Source: Paenibacillus camelliae
GTDB lineage: Bacteria; Bacillota; Bacilli; Paenibacillales; Paenibacillaceae
DNA: 64,000 nt
Assembly: GCF_023715345.1 (NCBI RefSeq)
Contig: NZ_JAMBNY010000001.1
Coordinates: forward strand, 124,001-188,000
Reading direction: 5' to 3'
A program made the translations under genes and the position numbers. Of this stretch, positions 9,357 to 18,727 are shown one piece after another. How positions within the stretch are numbered: position 1 is the first letter of the stretch; every line of letters begins with the position of its first letter. Below the pieces are notes generated by a model. The model worked only from the letters and a program-made list of their open reading frames with translations, did not search any database and was not told the origin of the DNA.

Positions 9357-9989
9357 TTGGGAATTGTATTCGGATATATCTTTTTAGGTTTATCATTGTC
9401 TGCACCGATAGGGCCGATTAATGCTGCTCAGTTAGATGCCGGCATTAAAAAAGGCTTTTGGCATTCGTGGTTAATTGGTTTAGGCGCTATGACCGCGGAC
9501 ATTGTATATATGCTTATGGTTTATATGGGCATCGTGCATTTTATTAATATTCCCTTCATGCAAGCCTTTCTATGGCTATTTGGCAGCTTCGTTCTCATTT
9601 ATACGGGTGTAGAGAGTCTAATGGGGATTGAACAAGTGGCTGAAGAGAGTAAAAGAAAGACCGGAGACACTCGCTTAAAATCGTTCATATCAGGCTTTTT
9701 ACTATCACTCTCTAATCCTTTGACAATTTTGTTTTGGCTTGGCATTTATGGGTCCGTGCTCGTTGAGACAGCATCAAAATATAACATTGAACAGCTTATC
9801 GTCTATAGCTTAGCTATTATTTTTGGCATTTTTATATGGGATGTAACGATGGCGGGCATCGCCAGCTTTGCCCGCAAATGGTTCACAGCCCGCACACTTA
9901 AAGGAATCTCGATATTATCTGGCTTATCATTAATTGGGATTGGCTTATACTTTGGCTATAAGGCGGTTGATCTTCTCTTTTTATCGTAA
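9357..9989 (+). CDS. LysE-family amino-acid/metabolite exporter
   Basis: 210 residues, about six hydrophobic helices, starting with the diagnostic GLSLSAPIGPINAAQL motif in the first helix and SNPLTILFWLGIYG in the fourth. LysE/RhtB proteins export amino acids or related solutes. The frame can be opened at GTG 9348, but that codon overlaps the AGGGGAG ribosome site (9342-9348), so TTG 9357, spaced 8 bases, is taken as the start. The gene converges with the amino-acid permease. The substrate is unknown. Confidence 0.8.
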   Translation: MGIVFGYIFLGLSLSAPIGPINAAQLDAGIKKGFWHSWLIGLGAMTADIVYMLMVYMGIVHFINIPFMQAFLWLFGSFVLIYTGVESLMGIEQVAEESKRKTGDTRLKSFISGFLLSLSNPLTILFWLGIYGSVLVETASKYNIEQLIVYSLAIIFGIFIWDVTMAGIASFARKWFTARTLKGISILSGLSLIGIGLYFGYKAVDLLFLS

Positions 9990-10044
9990 AAGTGTAGCTC
10001 AAAGCTGCATCAAAACAAATCTAGATCAAAACAAAGCTAAACAG

Positions 10045-11394
10045 TTATGAAGCTGTTGACAGCTCCTTCTTCTTCCACTTTTTACGTAGAAGCCACGTAA
10101 TCGTTGTAATGATCACAAGAAAGCCAACACTTACAAAAAATCCGGGTCGGCTTGTATGATGGAATAAGGAACCGGTGATTGCTACACCTATAATAACGAT
10201 CCCAGTAATCCGCTTAACCTTACCTAACGTATTGAGTTTCAATAATTTTCCCGACGTAATAAGGATAAACGCCCAGTTGTATATAAGCATTAAGCCTGCT
10301 GCTGTTGTAAAATACTCATAAATACTTCCAGGAAGCAGCATTGATAAAACAATTGACACAATTAGCCCAATCGTCGTTAAACCGATGGCTAGAAATGGGC
10401 GATTCATTACCTGCTTAGCAAAGAGCTTTGGCGCATCCTTATCCTCGGCTAGCGTAACAAGCATGCTTGTAATGGCAAATAATGATGCGACCATAGTAGA
10501 AAAGCCTGCAATAATTAATATGGCGATAAAAATATGGGGCACTAAAGGAAGCGGATATTGATTCAATGCCTGCATGAAAGGACTTTTACTAGTGTCCAGC
10601 TCCTTCCATGAAATCAAAATTAGGGTAAGGATAAGCGAGCATACGTAAATAATCGCAAGCAAGCCGAGCATGACTTTACCAGATTTCGGTGCATCCTCAG
10701 GCTTTTTCAATCTCATCGCCATAATCCCCATAATTTCAATACCACCAAATGCATAAAAAGCGAAGAGCAGGGAGGACCAGAGTCCCATTATGCCCTTCTC
10801 GAAAAAGCTCTCCCACGGAAAGGCAGGCTGTGATTTGCCTTGACCAAGTACGCCAAATAAAGCAAGGGCAGCAATGACGATAAAGATGACGATTGCTGAC
10901 ACTTTAATCACAGCAAAAATATTTTCCATCCGTTCAAAGCCCTTCGTTCCAGCAATAATTATGGATAAGCCTAACACGGCAAAGATGGAGGCTAAAATCC
11001 ACATTGGAATATTAGGAAACCAGAAGCGAGCAAAAATCGATAACGCTGTTAATTGACTTCCCATAATTAACAATTCTGACGTCCAATAAGCCCATCCACT
11101 GCTAAAGCCTGCCCATCCGCCATAAGCTTTTTTAGCATATGAGCGAAATGATCCTTCTAATGGCTGCTCGGAGGTCATCTGTGACAGCGCATCGAATACC
11201 AGATAAGTGCCAAGGGCAGCCACAGCAAATGAGATTAATGCAGCTGGTCCGCCAATATTGATGGCGAGTCCTGAACCTAGAAAATAACCCGTACCAATCG
11301 TACATGCAACGCCTAATAGTGATAATTGCCACCAGCTTAGCTTATTTTGATTATCACTTGACTTATCTATATTGGGCTTATTCTTGCTCGTCAT
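10045..11394 (-). CDS. APC-family amino-acid permease
   Basis: 449 residues with about 12 membrane helices. The first helix carries GTGYFLGSGLAI, matching the glycine-rich substrate-binding break of APC transporters (GxGIF-type), preceded by SWWQLSLLGVACTIG. Lysine-rich C-terminus. The family imports amino acids with protons or exchanges them. The ATG at 11394 is preceded on the minus strand by AGGAGG at good distance. It is divergent from the MFS gene at 11600 across a 205-base gap, in which I saw no clear operator. Confidence 0.85.
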   Translation of the reverse strand: MTSKNKPNIDKSSDNQNKLSWWQLSLLGVACTIGTGYFLGSGLAINIGGPAALISFAVAALGTYLVFDALSQMTSEQPLEGSFRSYAKKAYGGWAGFSSGWAYWTSELLIMGSQLTALSIFARFWFPNIPMWILASIFAVLGLSIIIAGTKGFERMENIFAVIKVSAIVIFIVIAALALFGVLGQGKSQPAFPWESFFEKGIMGLWSSLLFAFYAFGGIEIMGIMAMRLKKPEDAPKSGKVMLGLLAIIYVCSLILTLILISWKELDTSKSPFMQALNQYPLPLVPHIFIAILIIAGFSTMVASLFAITSMLVTLAEDKDAPKLFAKQVMNRPFLAIGLTTIGLIVSIVLSMLLPGSIYEYFTTAAGLMLIYNWAFILITSGKLLKLNTLGKVKRITGIVIIGVAITGSLFHHTSRPGFFVSVGFLVIITTITWLLRKKWKKKELSTAS

Positions 11395-11599
11395 TCTAAT
11401 CCTCCTAGGAAATGTTACTCCGTATTATGCCCATATTAAATTTGTCATTCCTAACTGTAGCTGTATATAAAATTTCCATTCAACGAACAAAGATATCCAG
11501 CAAGTTATTAATGGCATTAAATGTATCCGAGTCGGTGTATAAATCCGAAAATTTAACCCACAATAGTCAGCAAAGTGAATATTAAGAGGTGGATCATCT

Positions 11600-12892
11600 A
11601 TGAAGAGTCAAAAAGGGGCTCTTATTGCACTTGCGTCTATTCCGCTCATTATGACGCTTGGAAATTCTATGCTAATCCCGATATTGCCTCAAATCGCTAA
11701 GCAGCTTAACATTAGTGCATTTCAGGTTAGTATGATTATTACGGTATATGGGTTAATTGCCATTGTCATGATTCCTATCGCTGGATACCTATCCGATCGT
11801 TTCGGCCGGAAAAAGGTCATTCTGCCATGTCTAATTATAACGGCAGCGGGTGGAGCAGTATGTGTAGCTGCAGCATGGTTTATGAAAGGGGCAATCACAT
11901 ATTATGTCATTCTGGCAGGAAGATTCCTGCAAGGAGTTGGCGCTGCTGGTGCATTTCCAATTGTGATCCCGTTTATAGGTGATTTATTCAAGGATGAAAA
12001 AGAGGTAAGTAAAGGCTTAGGGGTGATCGAAACAGCAAACACCTTCGGTAAAGTGCTAAGTCCAATATTGGGCGCTTACCTAGGCCTTCTAAGCTGGTTT
12101 GCCCCGTTTGTTGCGATTCCTATTCTTTGTTTGATTTCATTTTTACTTGTTGTATTTATGGTTAAAAAACCTAAGACGACAGCAAAGCGTGACGAGAGAA
12201 ACTTGAAGGAATTTATGCAGGAAATTAAAGCGATATTAAAGGAAAAAGGTCGCTGGCTTTATGCTATTTTTGCTATCGGCGGTATCTGTATGTTTGTTAC
12301 GTTTGGAGTGCTGTTTTATTTATCTGAGGTGCTTGAATCAAAATATAATCTCTTTGGAGCAACAAAGGGCTATGTATTAGCGATCCCCCTTGCTGCACTT
12401 TGTCTTGCCTCTTTTATTACTGGAAAGATCATAGGCGAGAACAAGGTGCGTATGAAGTGGCTCGGCTTTGGCGGCATGGTCCTTATCGGAGCCTCCATGC
12501 TAGTGACAGGGTTTTCCAATGAAATTTACTTTATGGTAGGCTTTCTCATATTAAGTGGGATTGGAGTAGGGGTTGTATTGCCTTGCATGGATGCCTTAAT
12601 TACAAGAAGCATCGAGAAGGATAATAGGGGGACAATTACATCTCTATACAGCAGCATGCGCTTTATAGGGGTTACGTTAGGTCCTCCGGCAGTATCGTTA
12701 TTAATGGGAGGCGGTCATTGGGCATTATTCGGTACAATGGCTGGTCTTGGGGTTATTGGAGGTTTATTAACATTATTTGCTGTTAAGCCCGGTGATACTG
12801 GGGAAACAGAAAAACAAGAGCGTAACGAAAATGGTAACAAAACAAAGAAATTAAAGCTTACGAAGCCGATTATTCCACAAAGAGTCCGGTAA
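11600..12892 (+). CDS. MFS transporter, DHA1-type multidrug/siderophore exporter
   Basis: 430 residues with 12 membrane helices. Motif A GYLSDRFGRKKVILP follows helix 2, and GRFLQGVGAAGAFPIVIPFIGD carries the motif C-like antiporter signature, so an exporter driven by proton antiport is likely. It ends in a charged Lys/Asn-rich tail. The layout resembles YmfD/Bcr-type proteins, but the substrate cannot be assigned. AGAGGTGG lies 7 bases before the ATG. It ends in a long symmetrical terminator. Confidence 0.85.
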   Translation: MKSQKGALIALASIPLIMTLGNSMLIPILPQIAKQLNISAFQVSMIITVYGLIAIVMIPIAGYLSDRFGRKKVILPCLIITAAGGAVCVAAAWFMKGAITYYVILAGRFLQGVGAAGAFPIVIPFIGDLFKDEKEVSKGLGVIETANTFGKVLSPILGAYLGLLSWFAPFVAIPILCLISFLLVVFMVKKPKTTAKRDERNLKEFMQEIKAILKEKGRWLYAIFAIGGICMFVTFGVLFYLSEVLESKYNLFGATKGYVLAIPLAALCLASFITGKIIGENKVRMKWLGFGGMVLIGASMLVTGFSNEIYFMVGFLILSGIGVGVVLPCMDALITRSIEKDNRGTITSLYSSMRFIGVTLGPPAVSLLMGGGHWALFGTMAGLGVIGGLLTLFAVKPGDTGETEKQERNENGNKTKKLKLTKPIIPQRVR

Positions 12893-12931
12893 CAAATTAA
12901 AATATACATGCATTCGTGCTATTAGGGTACG

Positions 12932-12987
12932 AAAAAAGAATTATGAAAGTGGATTAATGTAATCCTTAGCTTTCATAATTCTTTTTT
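12932..12987. terminator. Long bidirectional terminator between converging genes
   Basis: An 18-bp perfect stem (12932-12949 with 12970-12987) encloses a second 6-bp hairpin (GGATTA, 12951-12956, with TAATCC, 12960-12965). A and T runs flank both sides, so it can terminate the MFS gene and the converging GNAT gene. Confidence 0.85.
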
Positions 12988-13014
12988 TATTGTGAGGGGT
13001 GACTTCTCTTATGA

Positions 13015-13491
13015 TCAATGCAGTTCTTTGATGTACCATGCATCCATCGCTGAATGCTCGGAGCCTGGCAACGGTTCCTGTAAAAGCTGGAATCCATATC
13101 GTTCATATAAGCGACAAGCAGCCTTCAATTCGTGCTTTGTTTCTAGATAGCACATTGTATAATACTGTGAGGCGAAGGACAGAGCTGTTTCCATCAGCTT
13201 TTTTGCAATCCCTAAGCCTTGTGCCTGCGGTGTTAAGTATAGCTTTTGCAATTCGCATACCCGATCTTGCTCGTTATATGGTGCAATGCCGATCCCACCA
13301 ACAATTTCTTTATCCTGCTCAACGACCCAGTAATTCGCATGCTTTAAGCTGTTATAATATTGATATAGTTCTCCTAGCTGAGGATCATAATAAGCAGTGC
13401 CTGGTATCGCTAAACCAAGCGATTTCAACGAGTCCTGTATGATTTGCTTAATACGATCATTGTCCTGTTTGTCTATCTGACGTATAATCAT
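13015..13491 (-). CDS. GNAT-family N-acetyltransferase
   Basis: 158 residues with the GNAT acetyl-CoA fold: VCELQKLYLTPQAQGLGIAKKLM carries the pyrophosphate-binding Q/R-x-x-G-x-G/A motif (motif A), and ACRLYERYGFQLL is motif B. It would acetylate an amine; the substrate is unknown. A longer frame up to 13581 overlaps the upstream gene by 52 bases; the ATG at 13491 has AAGGAG at good distance on the minus strand, so it is preferred. It lies 38 bases after the methyltransferase gene on the same strand and probably shares its transcript. Confidence 0.85.
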   Translation of the reverse strand: MIIRQIDKQDNDRIKQIIQDSLKSLGLAIPGTAYYDPQLGELYQYYNSLKHANYWVVEQDKEIVGGIGIAPYNEQDRVCELQKLYLTPQAQGLGIAKKLMETALSFASQYYTMCYLETKHELKAACRLYERYGFQLLQEPLPGSEHSAMDAWYIKELH

Positions 13492-13529
13492 CTGTTCTCT
13501 CCTTATGTTCTCAGCAACGATGCTACGGT

Positions 13530-14513
13530 TTAACGGCATACGATGATTTGGCGAATAAAGTTTCCTTTTCGCGTAGTACAACGATCTACAATGGTAAAGC
13601 CTAGCTCATTAAGCATATGGTCAATATCTGCGACCGACACAATGACGAGTTTATTAGCAATCCGTCTAGCGTGCTTCAGCAAGTAAAATTGATTTTCTTC
13701 TGTCGCATGTGAAAAATGATTGTAAGGCAAATCCAAAATAGCAACGTCATAATGCTCGGTAACTTCGGCAATATCCCCGCATACAACGTCCGTCTCCATA
13801 TTAAAGTGCTTCAGATTCTCTCTCGTTCCTCTTACTACAAAATGATTAATATCTCTTCCAACAATATCAACATTCATAGACAATGCTTCTACTAAGACGG
13901 TACCAATGCCACAGCAAGGGTCAATCACGGTTAGTTCTTCGATATCGGGAACAGCAATATTCGTTATCGCTCTTGCAACTCTAGTACTTAATGCGATGGA
14001 ATAGCTCTTTGGTTTATGCATATGTTGGAGCCATATTGCTTTACTTTTTATATAGATTCCAAAATACCAACGACCACCAAGTGTTATTATGCCATATTCA
14101 ATATCAGGTACACGCATATCAGCTTCACCATCAATGGCCATGCCAAGCTGTCGTTCAATATTCCGTCTTTCGTCATAGTCAATTTTACTGGAGTCCTTTA
14201 GGTCATTCGTTTTTATATAGTTGATCTTAAACGTTTGGTTATTTAACTCCAGCTGCTCAACCTGAGCTATAATATCAGAAAGCTTATCTCCTTCATATAG
14301 AATCTCTAAGCGCTCACGCATGAAAGGGCTGCGATCTGGATCAATCTCAATTGTGCTGAACATATAGGGCTCATTGCTATTGAAATCATCTCCAAAAAAC
14401 GATCGTGCTTCTAAATGAAACAATTCCGTTTCCTCTGGGCGACAACCGTATGTGTAAATAAATAATTGCTGCTGTTGGCTCAATATTTTCATCCTATTCT
14501 CTAGAGAAAGCAT
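13530..14513 (-). CDS. TRM11-like RNA methyltransferase
   Basis: 327 residues. The C-terminal half is a Rossmann methyltransferase: VIDPCCGIGTVLVEAL is the SAM-binding motif I (about residue 193), GRDIN binds the ribose, and DLPYNHFS corresponds to the (N/D)PPY catalytic motif of N2-guanine methyltransferases, with Leu for the first Pro. The N-terminal region should hold the RNA-binding part, but a THUMP domain is not obvious. Likely role: rRNA or tRNA guanine methylation. Two starts are possible (14513 and 14492); neither has a strong ribosome site. Confidence 0.75.
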   Translation of the reverse strand: MLSLENRMKILSQQQQLFIYTYGCRPEETELFHLEARSFFGDDFNSNEPYMFSTIEIDPDRSPFMRERLEILYEGDKLSDIIAQVEQLELNNQTFKINYIKTNDLKDSSKIDYDERRNIERQLGMAIDGEADMRVPDIEYGIITLGGRWYFGIYIKSKAIWLQHMHKPKSYSIALSTRVARAITNIAVPDIEELTVIDPCCGIGTVLVEALSMNVDIVGRDINHFVVRGTRENLKHFNMETDVVCGDIAEVTEHYDVAILDLPYNHFSHATEENQFYLLKHARRIANKLVIVSVADIDHMLNELGFTIVDRCTTRKGNFIRQIIVCR

Positions 14514-14617
14514 TCTTTTAACTTCTTATTATACGATAAAACGTTAGAATAAGACAGATAGCGGCTTAGAGCGCCTATGCTAGATAAAGAAGATGAGCCA
14601 TAGTTCTTCTTGATAAA

Positions 14618-14645
14618 TTCCACAGCATCCAATTTCTGCTATAAT
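14618..14645 (+). promoter_or_regulatory. Extended -10 promoter for the gene at 14693
   Basis: TGCTATAAT (14637-14645) is an extended -10 element, with a weak -35 candidate TTCCAC at 14618-14623 (16-bp spacer). Confidence 0.45.
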
Positions 14646-14692
14646 GTCTATAATAGATGAGCCAAATACAGGCATATTGGATAGGAGGACGT

Positions 14693-15667
14693 ATGGAATT
14701 AGTAAAAAAAATGACGGTTTTACTGCTAGTCGTTATGATTGCTCTCGTTATTTACTATGGCCAAAGCATAAAAAAAGAGTTAAGAGCAATACAGGAAGAA
14801 AACGCTAGGCTCTATCAAAATTATTTAAATCAAACCATCAATCATGGCAATCACGTATTAAGCTCCATGGAAAATCTCATTCTTGAAAATAACAATTTCA
14901 TCGTGGATTATAAGCATAAAATATTGAATGTCGATTTAGCTGGGAAAAGTGGAGAGATTGAATTTGAAGTAATTATGAAGGAAGTTGGCTCAAATCGTTC
15001 CATTGTTGGTCAATTTGAAGAATTAGGTGGTACCGGTAGCTATCCTGCTGAGTTTGAAAGGCTAGAAGGATTGACCTATCGTACGATTATTAATCTAGAC
15101 TTAGACAAAAACTATAAGCTGCAGCTATACGAAGTAGCAGATGGTGGAGCAACTAGACAGCTAAATAATAATCAAATTTCACTGCATTTATATAATGAAT
15201 TTTATGCTAACCGTATACAAAGTCTAGGCTCAAGCACTACCACATCAGCAGACAGAATAGTCTATCAACATTCATTCGGGTTTACAGGAGAAAAGATCGA
15301 AGGAGCAGATATCGATAAAGTTATACTGGAGGCAATGGATGAGCAGCAGAATGTCATTGCCGAGTTTGATATCACGAGTAGTGTTGTCATTAGAACGAAT
15401 CACAATGCAGAGCTAGAGGATCAATATAGATTAGCATTAGCCTCAGGGCAGCTAGCATATGAGATGACCTTCCAGGAATATCTTGCGGAATTTGGTTATG
15501 CCCTTGAGGATGCTGAAGCGGGTATCGGAACGTCTTCTTTACAATACAGCGTAGAAAAAACATTGACTGAAGCTGATCTACCTGAGTATTGGGATCTGAT
15601 CACGAATGGCAACTATTACTTTACGTTAAAGGTTATCTTCGAGGATGGTATTGAAATTAAAATGTAG
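14693..15667 (+). CDS. Bitopic membrane protein with coiled coil, function unknown
   Basis: 324 residues. One N-terminal membrane helix (about residues 5-25, VLLLVVMIALVIYYG) is followed by a short coiled-coil stretch (KKELRAIQEENARLYQNYLNQ) and a large beta-rich, acidic extracellular part. No known enzyme motif was recognised. An upstream in-frame ATG at 14657 lacks a ribosome site; ATG 14693 follows AGGAGG closely (4 bases) and gives a sensible N-terminus. The gene stands alone between a divergent methyltransferase gene and a converging lipoprotein gene. Confidence 0.6.
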   Translation: MELVKKMTVLLLVVMIALVIYYGQSIKKELRAIQEENARLYQNYLNQTINHGNHVLSSMENLILENNNFIVDYKHKILNVDLAGKSGEIEFEVIMKEVGSNRSIVGQFEELGGTGSYPAEFERLEGLTYRTIINLDLDKNYKLQLYEVADGGATRQLNNNQISLHLYNEFYANRIQSLGSSTTTSADRIVYQHSFGFTGEKIEGADIDKVILEAMDEQQNVIAEFDITSSVVIRTNHNAELEDQYRLALASGQLAYEMTFQEYLAEFGYALEDAEAGIGTSSLQYSVEKTLTEADLPEYWDLITNGNYYFTLKVIFEDGIEIKM

Positions 15668-15694
15668 TATAGCAAACCAAATAAGAAGCAGTTA

Positions 15695-15727
15695 AGGAAC
15701 TGGGGCACATATGCCCCAGTTCCTATT
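15695..15727. terminator. Bidirectional terminator between converging genes
   Basis: AGGAACTGGGGCA (15695-15707) pairs perfectly with TGCCCCAGTTCCT (15712-15724), loop CATA, flanked by A-rich and T-rich sequence. Confidence 0.85.
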
Positions 15728-16186
15728 TTATAGGGGATCTTTAACTTCAATCGCTGCGGCATAGGTGGCCCGATTATTTCCAGACCATTCCCCCGAGACA
15801 GTTAGTACGTAGTTTCCAGGCTCTGATGGGAGTATAAACGTATTCCCTTGTGGTCGTATCACTTGGTCTGAGTTCTCCCAAAGTGTTACTGAAACGCTAT
15901 CGGGTTTGTTTCCTTCGAAATATAAAGTAAGAATTGTATTTGGCTTTATAATGTAAACGGTCGTATCTTTTACTAAGCTATCTGGGGTCGGGGAGTCGGC
16001 AATTGATTGATTCCACTGATAAGAACCTTTAATAAACTCAATCATTTGCCCGTCTGCTTTTCCCATAGCATTAGGCGGTGAATTAGATAATATCTTCGAT
16101 GTTGAGCATCCCATACTAATCACAATGATCAAAAGCATGCAGATACCTAATATTCGATTGCTCGCCAGTATCAATTTACTTTTCAC
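15728..16186 (-). CDS. Small lipoprotein, function unknown
   Basis: 152 residues. The signal peptide has lipobox ISMGC (Cys about 27), so the mature protein is predicted to be anchored on the outer face of the membrane. The rest is a compact beta-rich domain, with NTFILPSEPGNYVLTVSGEW resembling the end of an Ig/FN3-like fold. The start is GTG at 16186, with AAGGTGG upstream on the minus strand. It is divergent from the ars operon and no ArsR site favours it specifically. Confidence 0.65.
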   Translation of the reverse strand: MKSKLILASNRILGICMLLIIVISMGCSTSKILSNSPPNAMGKADGQMIEFIKGSYQWNQSIADSPTPDSLVKDTTVYIIKPNTILTLYFEGNKPDSVSVTLWENSDQVIRPQGNTFILPSEPGNYVLTVSGEWSGNNRATYAAAIEVKDPL

Positions 16187-16294
16187 AAGCTAACCACCTT
16201 TCTTGGTTGATTATGTAGACGTAGGATTTCTAATGTATGTTGCGATTAAAGTCGTGAGTAACTTACCCATTAGTGTATTCTCCAAGCTTTCGAT

Positions 16295-16320
16295 AATAAA
16301 TCAATTTTATTTGATTTATT
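16295..16320. promoter_or_regulatory. ArsR operator 1 (ATCAA-N6-TTGAT)
   Basis: A perfect 10-bp dyad: AATAAATCAA (16295-16304) and TTGATTTATT (16311-16320), with six bases between. It ends two bases before the -35 element TTGCAA (16323-16328). The core matches the site type bound by Firmicute ArsR/AseR repressors. Confidence 0.8.
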
Positions 16321-16322
16321 AG

Positions 16323-16352
16323 TTGCAAAAGCATAAACGATTTTTATATACT
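16323..16352 (+). promoter_or_regulatory. ars operon promoter
   Basis: TTGCAA (16323-16328) and TATACT (16347-16352), spacer 18; TATATA at 16345-16350 is an alternative -10. It lies between two ArsR-type dyads. Confidence 0.6.
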
Positions 16353-16357
16353 TTATA

Positions 16358-16375
16358 CATCAAAAAAAGTTGATG
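16358..16375. promoter_or_regulatory. ArsR operator 2 (ATCAA-N6-TTGAT)
   Basis: CATCAA (16358-16363), six bases, TTGATG (16370-16375). It repeats the core of operator 1 with the same spacing, 59 bp downstream centre to centre, and lies between the promoter and the arsR ribosome site. Confidence 0.75.
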
Positions 16376-16390
16376 AAAGGAAGTCTGTTT

Positions 16391-16705
16391 ATGACTGTTA
16401 TAAGTGGACAGTTTGAACAATACGAAAAGAAATTCAAAGCTTTAGCTGATCAGAAACGGCTTGAGATCATGTATGTGCTTTGTCAAAAAGGCCAAACATG
16501 TGTATGCGATTTAACAGAAGCTTTCGGGATGACACAATCAAAGCTTTCTTATCACCTTAAAATTCTATTGGAGGCCAACTTAATTACTAAGGAAACAAAA
16601 GGAACTTGGAGCTATTATGATCTAAATGATATTGAGGTTAATCATTTACTTTCCGAAGAGCTCTGTTGTGTGTTCCGGAAAACAGGAAAAGGAAGCTGTT
16701 GCTAA
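16391..16705 (+). CDS. arsR: ArsR-type arsenite-responsive repressor
   Basis: 104 residues of the ArsR/SmtB winged-helix family. The As(III)-binding C-V-C-D motif of type I ArsR is present (Cys37, Cys39), followed by the recognition helix TQSKLSYHLKILLEANLI. It also has Cys-Cys pairs near the C-terminus (EELCC and the last two residues), which could add metalloid ligands. The repressor leaves DNA when arsenite binds. ATG 16391 is chosen over TTG 16370 because AAAGGAAG lies 7 bases before it. First gene of the ars operon and flanked by its probable operators. Confidence 0.9.
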   Translation: MTVISGQFEQYEKKFKALADQKRLEIMYVLCQKGQTCVCDLTEAFGMTQSKLSYHLKILLEANLITKETKGTWSYYDLNDIEVNHLLSEELCCVFRKTGKGSCC

Positions 16706-16774
16706 TATTTCTCATTATGGCTCGATAAATATGAGGAATTGTATGCATGGTATTAGTGATGGAGGTTAAATGTA

Positions 16775-18070
16775 GTGACAACAGCAATATTAGCAACAAT
16801 TATTTTTTTATCAACACTTATTCTCGTTATCTGGCAGCCAAAAGGATTAAATATTGGTTGGAGTGCTTGCGGCGGAGCTGTCCTAGCTTTGCTATTAGGA
16901 GTCGTTGGATTAGATGATGTCTTCGAGGTTATTGGAATTACGTGGAACGCCACATTATCGTTTGTTGCTATTATTCTTATTTCGCTGATTTTAGACGAGA
17001 TTGGGTTATTTGAATGGGCAGCCCTACATATGGCACGAGCAGCTAAGGGCAATGGAGCGAAAATGTTTGTCTTTATTAGCATGCTAGGTGCGATTGTCGC
17101 AGCCCTATTTGCGAATGATGGTGCTGCGTTAATACTGACTCCAATTGTGTTAGCGATGGTTCGTCATTTGGAATTTAAGGAGAAAATGATCTTTCCATTT
17201 ATTATGGCAAGTGGATTTATTGCAGATACAACCTCATTACCGTTCGTTGTTAGTAACTTAGTTAATATTGTTTCTGCCGATTTCTTTAATATCGGGTTTG
17301 TACAATATGCTTCTAGAATGATGATTCCTAACTTGTTCTCAATAGGAGCCACAATTAGTGTCTTATATATTTATTTTAGAAAGAGCATACCAAATACGTA
17401 TGCCTTATCAAAATTAAATAAACCTAGAAAAGCGATCAAGGACTTAAAAATGTTTCGCCTTTCCTGGTATATTCTAGGTTTATTATTAATTGGATATTTT
17501 TCCAGCGAATTCACTCGAATACCGGTATCGATTGTAGCTGGCTTCATTGCCATCTTCTTTTTATTGATGGCCCGTAAGAGTAGTGCGGTAAATATAAAAA
17601 CTGTTGTTCAAGGCGCACCTTGGGCCATTGTGTTCTTCTCGATAGGAATGTATGTTGTTGTATATGGCTTAGGTAATGCATGGCTAACTGAATCGCTAGC
17701 TGCTGTCATTCAAGCAACAGCGGATCAAGGCTTATTTATTGCAACGATAAGTATGGGCTTTATCGCTGCTTTCTTATCTTCAATAATGAATAATATGCCG
17801 ACCGTTATGATTGATGCTTTAGCTATTGCTGAAACGAGTACTTCTGACACGATAAGGGAAGCTCTTATTTATGCCAATGTCATTGGCTCTGATCTAGGTC
17901 CGAAAATTACACCTATCGGATCGTTAGCAACCTTAGTATGGCTTCATGTTTTATCGTTAAAAGGAGTGAGAATCTCATGGGGAACCTATTTCAAAACAGG
18001 TATAATTTTAACGATTCCTATTCTGTTCATTACTTTAATTGGACTATACATTTCTATACTAATCAACTAA
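16775..18070 (+). CDS. arsB: Arsenite efflux permease ArsB (ion transporter superfamily)
   Basis: 431 residues with about 11-12 membrane helices. The segments [22 protein letters not shown] and [22 protein letters not shown], then [15 protein letters not shown] and [21 protein letters not shown] are the hairpin motifs of ArsB, the membrane exporter for arsenite and antimonite. The start is GTG at 16775 after GGAGG. It follows arsR by 69 bases and precedes arsC by 15, with no terminator between. Confidence 0.9.
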   Translation: MTTAILATIIFLSTLILVIWQPKGLNIGWSACGGAVLALLLGVVGLDDVFEVIGITWNATLSFVAIILISLILDEIGLFEWAALHMARAAKGNGAKMFVFISMLGAIVAALFANDGAALILTPIVLAMVRHLEFKEKMIFPFIMASGFIADTTSLPFVVSNLVNIVSADFFNIGFVQYASRMMIPNLFSIGATISVLYIYFRKSIPNTYALSKLNKPRKAIKDLKMFRLSWYILGLLLIGYFSSEFTRIPVSIVAGFIAIFFLLMARKSSAVNIKTVVQGAPWAIVFFSIGMYVVVYGLGNAWLTESLAAVIQATADQGLFIATISMGFIAAFLSSIMNNMPTVMIDALAIAETSTSDTIREALIYANVIGSDLGPKITPIGSLATLVWLHVLSLKGVRISWGTYFKTGIILTIPILFITLIGLYISILIN

Positions 18071-18085
18071 AAGGGGACAACCATT

Positions 18086-18487
18086 ATGACTAAAAAAACG
18101 ATATATTTTTTATGCACTGGAAATTCTTGCAGAAGCCAAATGGCTGAAGGCTGGGCAAAAAAGCATTTAGGAGAAGAGTGGGAGGTAAAAAGTGCGGGAC
18201 TTGAAGCACACGGATTAAACCCAAATGCAGTTAAAGCTATGAAAGAAGCGGGAATTGATATCTCAAAACAAACATCGGATGTGATTGATCCCGAAATATT
18301 GAATACAGCTGATTTAATTGTCACTCTTTGCGGACATGCAGCAGACAATTGTCCAGTTACTCCTCCACATATAGAACGAGTACACTGGGGCTTTGATGAT
18401 CCAGCAGGAAAAGAATGGTCAGAGTTTCAGCGTGTTCGTGACGAGATTGGTGATCGGATCAAGCATTTCGCTGAAACCGGGAAATAA
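18086..18487 (+). CDS. arsC: Thioredoxin-coupled arsenate reductase
   Basis: 133 residues of the low-molecular-weight phosphatase fold. The P-loop C10-TGNS-C15-R and the redox pair Cys82/Cys89 ([10 protein letters not shown]) are all present in the positions of the Staphylococcus and Bacillus enzyme, so arsenate reduction through a Cys10-Cys82-Cys89 relay recycled by thioredoxin is expected. The product arsenite would be exported by ArsB. AAGGGG precedes the ATG. Last gene of the operon, followed by a hairpin. Confidence 0.93.
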   Translation: MTKKTIYFLCTGNSCRSQMAEGWAKKHLGEEWEVKSAGLEAHGLNPNAVKAMKEAGIDISKQTSDVIDPEILNTADLIVTLCGHAADNCPVTPPHIERVHWGFDDPAGKEWSEFQRVRDEIGDRIKHFAETGK

Positions 18488-18531
18488 GAAGCAGTAAACA
18501 TGGCAAAAAACTATGATATTTCATACTAAGC

Positions 18532-18563
18532 GGCAGCCGACAAAAATATTAGGCTGCCATTTT
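18532..18563 (+). terminator. Terminator of the ars operon
   Basis: GGCAGCC (18532-18538) and GGCTGCC (18552-18558), 13-nt loop, followed by ATTTTC. Confidence 0.7.
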
Positions 18564-18663
18564 CATTAAACTAAGATAATCAGTACGATTAAGCTGATAA
18601 ACTTGATCTCTGATCTGTCATTCTATTGAGCTTTAATGTTCATTAGATAAATGAAGTATATTG

Positions 18664-18692
18664 TTGACTTTATACCTATACGCGTATATGTT
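18664..18692 (+). promoter_or_regulatory. Promoter with CstR-like operator in the spacer
   Basis: TTGACT (18664-18669), 17-bp spacer, TATGTT (18687-18692). The spacer contains TATACCTATACGCGTATA (18671-18688), a degenerate version of the site found in the same position of the cstR promoter at 19799. This ties the tlpA-like gene to the sulfur regulon. Confidence 0.55.
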
Positions 18693-18727
18693 ATTGTAAA
18701 TATCTTTCCTTATAGAGAGGAGAAAAA

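Noticed and set aside
13038-13442. Plus-strand frame of 134 codons opposite the GNAT gene
   Set aside because: The minus-strand GNAT protein has clear acetyl-CoA motifs; the plus frame has no ribosome site or recognisable domain.
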